A DNA stretch of 6,724 nt from an uncultured Desulfomonile sp. (GCA_937915285.1 CALDNG010000052.1:1-6724), one strand, 5' to 3'. Positions 1 through 6,528 are shown, counted from the stretch's first letter. A program made the numbers and translations. Notes: generated by a model not told the origin, from the sequence alone.

Positions 1-43
1 TAGAGCCGACCACTTGTTCAAATCCCAGCCAAGAGTAAGTCAA
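1..43 (-). CDS. 5' end of an unidentified gene, truncated by the window edge
   Basis: A strong ribosome binding site (GGAGG) sits 8 nt before a TTG codon 23 nt downstream of the GHMP kinase stop. From that TTG the frame stays open to the window edge, giving 14 codons that read MTYSWLGFEQVVGS. The spacing says it is the next gene of the same operon. The F-x-x-V-V-G pattern near the N-terminus resembles the start of clamp-loader type AAA+ proteins such as DNA polymerase III delta' (typically F..iiGqe..v), but 14 residues are too few to assign a family. No ATG exists in this stretch, so the TTG start depends on the ribosome binding site. Confidence 0.5.
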   Translation of the reverse strand, partial: MTYSWLGFEQVVGS

Positions 44-51
44 GCGATTGA

Positions 52-56
52 CCTCC
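52..56 (-). promoter_or_regulatory. Ribosome binding site of the truncated left-edge gene
   Basis: GGAGG on the minus strand (CCTCC on plus), 8 nt upstream of the TTG at 41-43. It is the main evidence that a new gene starts there. Confidence 0.55.
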
Positions 57-66
57 AAAGTTGGTT

Positions 67-1089
67 TCACTCCGTGATCGTTAGTTTTGCTCCTGTTTGG
101 GCAATTCCAAACGGCATTATCTTTCCGCCGGCATCCGAAATGGCCTTTTCTACTCTGGAACGATTTTCAGGATTGGCGATAGTTATCATGCAACCTCCGC
201 CACCAGCGCCACAAATCTTGCTGGCTATGGCGCCCGAGCCTTTGGCCGCAGACATGATGGACTCGATCACAGGCGTCGATACCCCAGGAGAAAGCTCACG
301 CCGAAGCTTCCATTCCTCATCAACCAAATGTCCAATCTCATGCCATCTCCCCAAATCGACCGCCTCTGCCATCTTGGTAGCCACATCTCTTATCTTGATG
401 AGTCTGGATTTCACCGACTGATTCTTCTCGATGACGTTTCGGGTGATGTCCCAGTTGTTCATGCCTGAGAAGCGACCCTCACCAGTGTAGGAAAGGATGA
501 TGATCTTTTCGAGAGCTTCTCTGGCCTGCTCGGGCATTTGGCATTGTGTCCTGTGAAAACCTGCGCAATCGAATTTAATGAACGAAATGCCACCCGATAA
601 GGCGGCAATATGGTCCTGTTTCCCCGCGGGAACGCCTATTAGGCTGGTTTCCACATCGGCGGCGTAGTTTATTATCTGGTCATCAGACCAGTCCTGATCC
701 CTAAGTCTTTTCAGTCCCAGGAGAAGCGTTATGAGCAGCGCGCTGGATGCCCCAAGTCCCGAACCGGCAGGAGCTTCATTGAAGGTCGATATTTCCAGAC
801 CGCCACCTGGTGGAAATGCCTTCAGGGCCTTGAACACCAGCCCTAAAGGTCCCTCAGTATTCCATATTTCTTCGAGGCCTGCAGTAGCAGAAATCCCTAG
901 GTCAACGGAGTCTATTCTTATCTCAGGGCTTTCGAGCGTCTTGAACACCGACGTGCTCTTAACTGAAATCGCCGCGTTTACCGTAAAACCGCCATCCATG
1001 AACAAATAGACAGGGTAAAGGTCGGTGGTTCCTCCAGCCAGATCGATCCTATTGGGCGCCAGGACTTCTAATCGCATTTCAGTAACCAT
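67..1089 (-). CDS. GHMP-family small-molecule (sugar) kinase
   Basis: Probable cytoplasmic ATP-dependent kinase of the GHMP superfamily (galactokinase, homoserine, mevalonate and heptose-phosphate kinases), 340 residues, a usual length. The three family motifs are visible: N-terminal substrate motif APNRIDLAGGTTD (11-23), the Gly/Ser-rich phosphate-binding loop EAPAGSGLGASSAL (105-118), and the C-terminal KICGAGGGGCM (291-301). GKQDH around residues 156-160 supplies the Asp (D159) usual at the active site. The overall pattern is closest to the sugar-kinase branch that includes D-glycero-D-manno-heptose 7-phosphate kinase (HddA), but the first motif is not typical HddA, so the substrate is left open. 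The start is ambiguous: ATG at 1089 overlaps the upstream LUD gene by 11 nt, whereas ATG at 1077 (residue 5) begins one base after that gene's TGA. Neither has a well-spaced Shine-Dalgarno, and both imply translational coupling. Confidence 0.88.
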   Translation of the reverse strand: MVTEMRLEVLAPNRIDLAGGTTDLYPVYLFMDGGFTVNAAISVKSTSVFKTLESPEIRIDSVDLGISATAGLEEIWNTEGPLGLVFKALKAFPPGGGLEISTFNEAPAGSGLGASSALLITLLLGLKRLRDQDWSDDQIINYAADVETSLIGVPAGKQDHIAALSGGISFIKFDCAGFHRTQCQMPEQAREALEKIIILSYTGEGRFSGMNNWDITRNVIEKNQSVKSRLIKIRDVATKMAEAVDLGRWHEIGHLVDEEWKLRRELSPGVSTPVIESIMSAAKGSGAIASKICGAGGGGCMITIANPENRSRVEKAISDAGGKIMPFGIAQTGAKLTITE

Positions 1090-1720
1090 GGTCCTGAGCT
1101 ATTATGGCCACCTTTAGGTCTGTCATCATCGGGCGCCTGTGGATTATGCTTGTAATATTGCATATCCTTTCAGGACTGTCACAGTCCATGCACTGAGCAG
1201 TCTTGACGCAGGGGGTCTTGCGGTTAAGGCTTATTGCCCTGATAGGGGCCGCAAACTCTTCGATGCGGGTAAGCGCCGCGTCTAGGTCAGCGACCAGCTT
1301 GTTCTTGCCCACGATCACTATCACCCTTTTTGGGCCAAAGGTCATGGAGTTGATCCTGTTTCCGCAACCGTCCCTATTCACGATTTCGCCGGTCATGGTG
1401 ACAGCATTTGCCGAAGTTATGAAAAGATCACAGGTCAACTGTTTTTTCCTGCATGCCAACTCTTCCGGATCACCAGGTTTATATCGCCAGTGGTCAAATA
1501 TTGTCTTGCCTTCCGCCTCCAGCATGTTGATGACCCCCAGGTTTCTGACGGTGTGGGTTCCCGCAACACCCACCGTTTCCATGTCTGCGGCGTTCTCCTT
1601 GATGAATGACAAAAGAGCGTCTGTAGTTGCAAAGAAATGGGCGTCGAAATTGTGCTTTCGCAATTCCTTCACCGCTGTTTCAATAACTATTTTCATGTGC
1701 GTTTCCTGAAAAGTGTCCAA
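1079..1720 (-). CDS. LUD-domain protein (LutC/YkgG-like, DUF162)
   Basis: A single LUD domain fills this 213-residue protein. The family includes LutC/YkgG and part of LutB of the lactate oxidation complex, but stand-alone members are mostly uncharacterised. Visible signatures are VGVAGTHTVRNLGV (50-63), a Rossmann-like glycine/threonine loop, and the family core at 103-142 with SANAVTMTGEIVNRDGCGNR followed by FGPKRVIVIVGKNK. The C-terminus carries four cysteines, C171, C177, C180 and C187 (C-x5-C-x2-C-x6-C), which could bind a metal or Fe-S cluster; that is inference. Start choice: TTG at 1718-1720 has AAAGGAGG 5 nt upstream, while the in-frame ATG at 1694-1696 (residue 9) lies 29 nt from it, so TTG is preferred. 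There is no neighbouring lutA or lutB, so a role in lactate use is not supported. The gene lies 72 nt after the PBP gene and couples to the GHMP kinase. Confidence 0.88.
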   Translation of the reverse strand: MDTFQETHMKIVIETAVKELRKHNFDAHFFATTDALLSFIKENAADMETVGVAGTHTVRNLGVINMLEAEGKTIFDHWRYKPGDPEELACRKKQLTCDLFITSANAVTMTGEIVNRDGCGNRINSMTFGPKRVIVIVGKNKLVADLDAALTRIEEFAAPIRAISLNRKTPCVKTAQCMDCDSPERICNITSIIHRRPMMTDLKVAIIAQDHGY

Positions 1721-1725
1721 TTTAA

Positions 1726-1733
1726 CCTCCTTT
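1726..1733 (-). promoter_or_regulatory. Strong ribosome binding site that decides the TTG start of the LUD gene
   Basis: AAAGGAGG on the minus strand, 5 nt before TTG at 1718-1720. It is too far (29 nt) from the first in-frame ATG to serve that codon. Confidence 0.7.
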
Positions 1734-1792
1734 AAACTAGAGTTCTTGAATTATGCAAATCAGTCTACGTTGAGCTTTTGGAGTTGACCAAT

Positions 1793-3937
1793 TCACTGGA
1801 TCTTGCCCTTCAACGGCTTGCGCGTATCCAGTTCATGCCTGATGGGGCACCATTCATGGGGTTGAGTCCCGGAAATAAATGGTTCCACAGATATTTTACT
1901 ACACATGGAAGTCGCCCTAAGACCCGACTCGGAACATATTCTTCTGAATAGAATGCCACTAGGGGCATGAGCAGTTGCTGTCCTTGAGATCAGTGGAGCC
2001 ATGACATAATCCGTGAACGCGGAAATCCTGCCGGTGTCCCTCAAGACTGCGTTGAGTCTGATTACCATTAATGCGTTTGAATTATATACCATCCCCCATG
2101 TCCCTTCCGGATCTGTGGATATAAGCCGGGACGGAATCTTGTTGAGGTTCAGGGCCATGTTATCACCTTCATCGGTTTGAGAAGTGTTTTTTAACATGTG
2201 GTTCACCAGATAAATGGCCGAAGCGCTCAGCGCCGGTCTGCGCCGCGCTCTGGAATCAGGTGTCTCAAGGTTTCCCGTCTTATAAACGATTGATGGTTCC
2301 GAAAAATCACCCACATTTGCAGCTAGGGAATAAATACTGGCCAGCTTTTGAATATCGACAGGTCCAATCAGTATTTCCCCGGTCGATTTCAACTCAGAAT
2401 CTACCCCGGCTTCCCTCAATACTTCCGAAACCCTGTCCGCGCCGACACTCCTTATGATTCTGGAAATAAGGGACGGACGATCATTACGAAACGATTGCAG
2501 GACGGTGAAGCTTTCATTATCTGAATCTTTTAAGAATATCTGGGAAGTGAGAGCGTATTTGGGCGCGCTTTTTTTCTCCGTGGAAAAGGCTGGAATCATT
2601 ACGAATGGTGAGAAAAGGTCCAAAGATCCCTGAAAACTTTTTTTGTACATTCCTGCTTGAGCATGGAGAGCCATTATTGAGCCATTTTCGGGGTTTAGCA
2701 GCATGGCCTGCAAGCTCACAGACGGTTCCACCAGTTTCCTCAGGCCAGAATCCATTCTAAGCTGTAGGATTGGATCAATAGTTGTGACTACGAATCTATT
2801 GGTTTTTTCCATGGTAGCTTGGGTCATGGAATCCGTTGAAGAGACTAAATCCATTAAACCCGGCGCCCTTACCGGTGAAGCCCCCGGTTTTTGCATGCTG
2901 ACCGGTTTTTCAAGGGCCTCATCGTAAGCCTCCCTGGAGATTTTACCGTTTTTAAGAAGAATCCCCAAGACGATGTTCCGTCTTCCGGTTGCGCGCTCTG
3001 GATGACGGAAAGGGTTTATCACGTTTGGTCCACGTATTGTCGCCGCCAACAGGGCGCAATCCGAAGCGTCCAGTTCGTCAAGAGATTTGCCCAATAACTC
3101 GCTGGCGGCCTCGTAAACACCATTTATGGGGTAAGCTCCTAGTTGACCAAAATAGACTCGATTCAGGTAGGATTCGAGGATTGTTTTCTTGCTGTAAATG
3201 GCGTCTGCCACGATAGAAAGAACTATTTCATTTATTTTGCGCCACAATGTCTTTTCATTGCTTAAAAGAGTCATCTTGATTAACTGCTGGGTGATAGTGC
3301 TGGCCCCCTGAACATAACGTCCCGCCTCGATATTCGATTTTATGGCCGTGAGAACTGAAGACCAGTCTATTCCATGGTGAGACATGAAATTAGAGTCCTC
3401 CGTCAGCACTATTGCATCGACCAGCAGTTGAGGAATTTCCTTGAGCGGGACAAAACGGCACAGTTCCTGTCCATAGCCCCTTGCAGCGATGATGTGTAAA
3501 ATTTCCGGCTCAAAAATAATTTCGGAAGCCTGTTGCTGGGATCGCATCAGTCTTATGTCCTTGATCCTGCCGGATTCAAGGTTCATATTCACCGGGCCCT
3601 GGATCAGACGATATCCCGAAACAGGGGGTTTCCTAAAATTGATGGTCAAAGACCAATCGGAAAGCCTCCATTCTCCGAGGCCGACATTTCCCCTGGATGT
3701 GCGCGTGTAACCCAGACGGGTCAAACGCTCGGTCATCTCTACATTATCAATATCATCTCCAACGCTTATTCTGACCGGTGAGGAGTAAATGTAGACGGGA
3801 AATTTGGTAAGCTTGAATTCAAAGGCCCAGATCACGACAACTGCAGCCACCGCTAACGCTGTAGCAAACAAAAAAAGGAATGCCCTGGAAATTGTAGTCA
3901 GGCTTCTCTTAAAACCTACAAGTTTTGTCCAAGGCAT
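1793..3937 (-). CDS. Class A PBP-like peptidoglycan glycosyltransferase with degenerate transpeptidase domain
   Basis: Predicted inner-membrane protein of 714 residues. Order: one N-terminal membrane segment (about 17-38), a UB2H-like region as in E. coli PBP1b (about 50-140), a GT51 glycosyltransferase (about 150-345), and a transpeptidase-fold region (about 385-650). A short tail with C668, C679 and C697 matches the GIxF..C..SGL..C..EPFI.GT.P..C..H ending of many class A PBPs. GT51 motifs are intact: EDSNFMSHHG (180-189, base E180), QGASTITQQLIK (210-221), RKINE (233-237, E237), KKTILESYLN (250-259). The transpeptidase half keeps landmarks (TTIDPILQ, LNPENGSIMALH) but SxxK reads DLFS (440-443), the SxN site reads FRN (483-485), and no KTG occurs before the TW at 613-614. 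Peptidoglycan polymerisation is therefore likely and cross-linking unlikely. TAA precedes the ATG in frame, fixing the 5' limit; the ribosome binding site is weak. The frame has no stops, so it is not an obvious pseudogene. Confidence 0.9.
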   Translation of the reverse strand: MPWTKLVGFKRSLTTISRAFLFLFATALAVAAVVVIWAFEFKLTKFPVYIYSSPVRISVGDDIDNVEMTERLTRLGYTRTSRGNVGLGEWRLSDWSLTINFRKPPVSGYRLIQGPVNMNLESGRIKDIRLMRSQQQASEIIFEPEILHIIAARGYGQELCRFVPLKEIPQLLVDAIVLTEDSNFMSHHGIDWSSVLTAIKSNIEAGRYVQGASTITQQLIKMTLLSNEKTLWRKINEIVLSIVADAIYSKKTILESYLNRVYFGQLGAYPINGVYEAASELLGKSLDELDASDCALLAATIRGPNVINPFRHPERATGRRNIVLGILLKNGKISREAYDEALEKPVSMQKPGASPVRAPGLMDLVSSTDSMTQATMEKTNRFVVTTIDPILQLRMDSGLRKLVEPSVSLQAMLLNPENGSIMALHAQAGMYKKSFQGSLDLFSPFVMIPAFSTEKKSAPKYALTSQIFLKDSDNESFTVLQSFRNDRPSLISRIIRSVGADRVSEVLREAGVDSELKSTGEILIGPVDIQKLASIYSLAANVGDFSEPSIVYKTGNLETPDSRARRRPALSASAIYLVNHMLKNTSQTDEGDNMALNLNKIPSRLISTDPEGTWGMVYNSNALMVIRLNAVLRDTGRISAFTDYVMAPLISRTATAHAPSGILFRRICSESGLRATSMCSKISVEPFISGTQPHEWCPIRHELDTRKPLKGKIQ

Positions 3938-4010
3938 TTACCGATTCCATGAGGGACTGAGTTCTGGTCATTCCTTACGGCAATCAATGCCTTACAATAA
4001 TCAGGACATT

Positions 4011-4040
4011 TTTAGAAGCGCTTAGCGGATTTGATGTCAA
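4011..4040 (-). promoter_or_regulatory. Predicted sigma70-type promoter for the PBP-like gene
   Basis: On the minus strand a perfect -35 TTGACA (4035-4040) is followed after 18 nt by TCTAAA (4011-4016), a 4/6 match to TATAAT. Transcription would start near 4004, leaving a leader of about 65 nt before the ATG at 3937. It lies in the 193-nt gap after the VWA gene, so the PBP gene may be expressed independently of the MoxR/VWA pair. The assignment is by consensus only. Confidence 0.4.
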
Positions 4041-4130
4041 AAAAAGACAAAACATAGGTCCGGCAAAATCCTAACAGGGACCAGATACTTGTCTGAATGT
4101 TCAAGGCCTGTTGTGCGGCTGTTATCCGGA

Positions 4131-5324
4131 TCAGTTTTTACGCATCAAATGCGCCACTGCCCTTTCCAGGCCGTCAAGCGTCAATTCGAACATCGGAAAA
4201 ACGGACGCGATCACTCCGATGGTCCTGGTCATGGGCCAAATCCTCTTAGGTGTGGGGTTCAACCAGACGCTACGAGCGAAGAGTTTTGATAACAGGTGCA
4301 ACCGGTCTATACTGGGTAGTCCGCTGCGTTCCTCTATGTGAATTGATCCATCCGTAGCCATCAATTCGTAGGGCGCCATGCTGGCGTCTCCGACTATCAC
4401 CAGACGCGTATCCTTGTCCCAAGATGCAAAATCCTCAACCTTCTGCGCTTTGTACCTTCGGGGCGGGTCCTCCCAAACATAATCATAAATGGTGTTATGG
4501 AAAAAGAACGACCTAACGTCCTTGAACTGTGCCCTCGCATAGTTGAAGAGCGTCTGTACCAGCTCTATGTAGGGATCCATAGACCATCCGCCGTTGTCTA
4601 TCATTAGGATGATCTTGAGTCGATCTCGGAGGCTTCTGTCAAATACGATCTCTATTTCACCGGCGTTCCTTGTTGTAGCCCTGATTGTTTCATTAACATT
4701 GACCGTGTCTCTTGGACCTTCCGGAACCATTCTTCTGAGTCTTTTCAGCGCCTCCCCCATCTGGGCCTGGGTGAGTGGGGTTTCTATGGAATAATCACGA
4801 TAGCGTCGGTCCATGGCAACCTTCACCGCTGATTTGTTCATCGAAACTCCGCCAACACGCATTCCGCCAGGATGGTAACCCGAGTGTCCCACCGGGGATG
4901 TGCCACCTGTCCCAATCCATTTTGAACCGCCATGGTGAGCCTCGGTCTGTTCCTTGAGACGGTCCATGAAGTACTTCAGCAGCTCCTCTGGCTTCATGGA
5001 CTTAAGTTTTTCCTTGGACAGCCCCAACGCATTAGCCAGAGCTTCAGGATTTTTCAACCATTCGTTGAGCAATTCAAGTGCGGCAGCCTCCAATTCCAAA
5101 CCCTTGAAATCAGGAAGTTCCGCCCCTTTGAAGAAATGAGCAAAAACCCTGTCATAGATGTCGAAAAATCTCTCACTCTTGACCAATAGCGTCCTGGCGG
5201 CGATGTAAAAGTCGTCCAGATTTGAAACGAGCCCTTCCTGAAGGGCCTGGTGCAGCCTGAGAAAAGAAGTAGGGGAAACAGGAATCCCTGAATCCCTAAG
5301 AATGTAGAAGAAGTCTACGAACAT
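4131..5324 (-). CDS. CoxE-like VWA-domain protein, partner of the adjacent MoxR ATPase
   Basis: A 397-residue soluble protein with no signal peptide or membrane segment. The N-terminal half (1-130) is alpha-helical and charged. A glycine-rich linker follows (about 138-160, with TGGTSPVGHSGYHPGG), as in CoxE-like VWA proteins. The C-terminal VWA domain spans about 236-395. The metal site (MIDAS) strand reads IILMIDNGGWSMDPY: D243 is present, but the spacing is DxGxxS rather than the standard DxSxS. A second acidic site is likely D313 in VVGDASMAPYE-like sequence (309-320). Proteins of this kind work with a MoxR AAA+ ATPase, whose gene ends 20 nt upstream here, to mature or remodel client proteins; in CoxDE the client is CO dehydrogenase. 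No cox structural genes are in the window, so the client is unknown. A GGA 7 nt before the ATG serves as a weak ribosome binding site. Confidence 0.87.
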   Translation of the reverse strand: MFVDFFYILRDSGIPVSPTSFLRLHQALQEGLVSNLDDFYIAARTLLVKSERFFDIYDRVFAHFFKGAELPDFKGLELEAAALELLNEWLKNPEALANALGLSKEKLKSMKPEELLKYFMDRLKEQTEAHHGGSKWIGTGGTSPVGHSGYHPGGMRVGGVSMNKSAVKVAMDRRYRDYSIETPLTQAQMGEALKRLRRMVPEGPRDTVNVNETIRATTRNAGEIEIVFDRSLRDRLKIILMIDNGGWSMDPYIELVQTLFNYARAQFKDVRSFFFHNTIYDYVWEDPPRRYKAQKVEDFASWDKDTRLVIVGDASMAPYELMATDGSIHIEERSGLPSIDRLHLLSKLFARSVWLNPTPKRIWPMTRTIGVIASVFPMFELTLDGLERAVAHLMRKN

Positions 5325-5344
5325 GTTCTATTCCACGCGCAGGC

Positions 5345-6193
5345 TCATACCCGCAGCCGTCTGGTTTGCTGCGTCGCCTGATGATAATCGGAGCTTTTTT
5401 TGAACAGAATCCCCAGGAACGGGATTTTTCCCTGAACGAGATCCTTGGGTCTGAAATCAGGATCGGCCCTCAGCGCCCGAACCCAGTTAATCAATTCCCT
5501 TGTGGCAGGTCTCTTTTCAATGGCCTGGAACTCACGGAGTTTGTAGAAGGTCCTAACGCATAAATCCAGTAATTCCTGGTCCACACTGGGAAAATGGACA
5601 TTAAGGATGCGTCTCATCATGTCCTGGTCCGGGAAAGCGATATGGTGGAAGTTGCATCTTCCAAGAAACGGATCCGACAAATCCTTCTTGGCATTTGATG
5701 TAATAATGATTACCGGCCTGGTCCTAGCCTTGATGGTCTTGTCGATCTCCATGATATCGAATTCCATCTGGTCCAGAACGTCCAGCATGTCGTCCTGAAA
5801 ATCGGTGTCCGCCTTGTCAATTTCGTCGATCAACAGAACATTCTTGATCTCAGAAACAAAAGCCTGACCGATCTTCCCCATACGTATGTATTCCTCAATA
5901 TTACTCACATCCCGTGATGAATCCCCAAAACGGCTGTCATTCAGTCGAGTGAGAGTATCGTACTGGTACAGAGCCTCAATCAGTTTCAGACTGGACTTGA
6001 CATTCAAAATCAGTAACGGCATTGAAAGAGCTTCCGCTATGGCATGCGCCAGCATCGTTTTTCCGGTGCCAGGCTCCCCCTTGAGAAGCAGTGGCATCTC
6101 TAAGGCGATAGATATGTTGACAATTTTTGCAAGCTCTTCGTCGAGAACATACTTGGAGGCCCCAGAAAAAACGGTGGCATTTTCTCCTGACAT
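5345..6193 (-). CDS. MoxR-family AAA+ ATPase (CoxD-like)
   Basis: A 282-residue cytoplasmic AAA+ ATPase, the expected size for a MoxR/CoxD single-domain protein. Walker A is GEPGTGKT (39-46), Walker B is VLLIDEIDKA (119-128, D123 and E124), sensor 1 is in ITSNAKKD (N167), an arginine finger candidate is R179 in DPFLGRC, and sensor 2 lies in KRPATRELINW (R228 or R232). The insert before Walker B with ALYQYDTLTRL (74-84) is characteristic of MoxR proteins paired with CoxE-like partners. Start choice: the frame can be extended 34 codons to a TTG at 6295, but that TTG has no good ribosome binding site and the added stretch is basic and unlike the family. ATG at 6193 has AAAAGGAG 9 nt upstream and begins MSGENATVFSG, so it is chosen. 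It probably hydrolyses ATP to drive remodelling together with the VWA protein 20 nt downstream. Confidence 0.9.
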   Translation of the reverse strand: MSGENATVFSGASKYVLDEELAKIVNISIALEMPLLLKGEPGTGKTMLAHAIAEALSMPLLILNVKSSLKLIEALYQYDTLTRLNDSRFGDSSRDVSNIEEYIRMGKIGQAFVSEIKNVLLIDEIDKADTDFQDDMLDVLDQMEFDIMEIDKTIKARTRPVIIITSNAKKDLSDPFLGRCNFHHIAFPDQDMMRRILNVHFPSVDQELLDLCVRTFYKLREFQAIEKRPATRELINWVRALRADPDFRPKDLVQGKIPFLGILFKKSSDYHQATQQTRRLRV

Positions 6194-6202
6194 AAATCGT
6201 GG

Positions 6203-6210
6203 CTCCTTTT
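6203..6210 (-). promoter_or_regulatory. Ribosome binding site that fixes the MoxR start
   Basis: AAAAGGAG on the minus strand, 9 nt upstream of the ATG at 6191-6193. It lies inside the longer TTG-initiated frame and argues against that longer start. Confidence 0.65.
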
Positions 6211-6377
6211 GATGGAAATGATCCCTGCGGAAGGACAGTTGCGAGAACACGCTCCGGAATATCCTACCCGCCTTGAACAGCATAATGAAATCCAAACCGT
6301 CCAGAAATGATTACGTAGAATACTTACCTTTCGATCATTAAAGAGTCAACCGAAAGCTCAGTGTGCTATAATAATCC

Positions 6378-6405
6378 ACTATACTGAATTGACGCGAATA
6401 ATCAA
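6378..6405 (-). promoter_or_regulatory. Possible sigma70-type promoter for the MoxR-VWA operon
   Basis: Minus-strand TTGATT (6400-6405, 4/6 to TTGACA) and TATAGT (6378-6383, 5/6 to TATAAT) are 16 nt apart. Transcription would start near 6371, giving a leader of roughly 175 nt before the ATG at 6193. Other AT-rich boxes nearby (TTGACT at 6344-6349) are less well matched. The call is by consensus only. Confidence 0.33.
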
Positions 6406-6417
6406 AGCTGTCACCTC

Positions 6418-6437
6418 CCATAATACTAAGATTATGG
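6418..6437. repeat. Perfect inverted repeat, 7-bp arms with 6-nt loop
   Basis: The arms CCATAAT (6418-6424) and ATTATGG (6431-6437) are perfect inverted complements. On the minus strand the 3' arm runs directly into GGGAGGTG (6412-6419 on plus coordinates), a Shine-Dalgarno-like sequence. It could be an operator for a dimeric regulator or a leader-RNA hairpin. No T-tract follows on either strand, so it is not an intrinsic terminator. Confidence 0.6.
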
Positions 6438-6472
6438 ACTGATGGGCGCAGGACCACCGCCAGGGAAGGCTG

Positions 6473-6492
6473 TCCCGGAAACGTCACCGGGA
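6473..6492. repeat. Perfect GC-rich inverted repeat, 6-bp arms with 8-nt loop
   Basis: The arms TCCCGG (6473-6478) and CCGGGA (6487-6492) surround the loop AAACGTCA. The left arm's TCCC can instead pair with GGGA at 6463-6466, giving two mutually exclusive hairpins if the region is transcribed. No T-tract follows on either strand. A regulatory RNA structure or a protein-binding palindrome are both possible. Confidence 0.55.
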
Positions 6493-6528
6493 AATGAATC
6501 TAATCAATGCCGTCCTTAAAAAAGGTTT

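Noticed and set aside
14..421. Plus-strand open frame of 135 codons opposite the GHMP kinase gene
   Set aside because: It is antisense to a well-supported kinase gene, has no family motif, and overlaps the start of the left-edge gene.
1203..1709. Plus-strand open frame of 168 codons opposite the LUD gene
   Set aside because: It mirrors a clearly conserved LUD coding sequence and shows no recognisable domain of its own.
1721..1792. CATAAT box at about 1750-1756 on the minus strand as a promoter for the LUD gene
   Set aside because: No acceptable -35 or extended -10 accompanies it; read-through from the PBP gene is as likely.
4039..4082. Possible terminator after the VWA gene: GGTCC/GGACC pairing with a downstream T7 tract on the minus strand
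   Set aside because: The stem is only 5 bp with a 16-nt loop, and the T tract begins 11 nt after the stem, so it does not fit an intrinsic terminator.
6338..6421. 27-codon minus-strand frame starting MGGDSFDYS
   Set aside because: No Shine-Dalgarno lies upstream and its ATG is inside a hairpin arm; no family resemblance.
6448..6461. GG-N10-GC pattern on the minus strand, a possible sigma54 (-24/-12) promoter (CTGGC ... CTGCG)
   Set aside because: Only the minimal GG/GC spacing and a few flanking bases fit, and it sits within GC-rich inverted repeats where such a match is likely by chance.
6450..6495. Resemblance of the minus strand (CCCGGTG...CCGGGACAG) to the core of a cobalamin riboswitch
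   Set aside because: The hairpin part looks similar, but the GGGAA before it, the CCGCNACTG segment after it and a proper B12 box (AGNCCNGCC-like) are missing. No B12-related gene is in view.
6442..6519. 25-codon plus-strand frame starting MGAGPPPGK
   Set aside because: There is no well-placed ribosome binding site, and it runs through inverted repeats whose base pairing explains the sequence as well.
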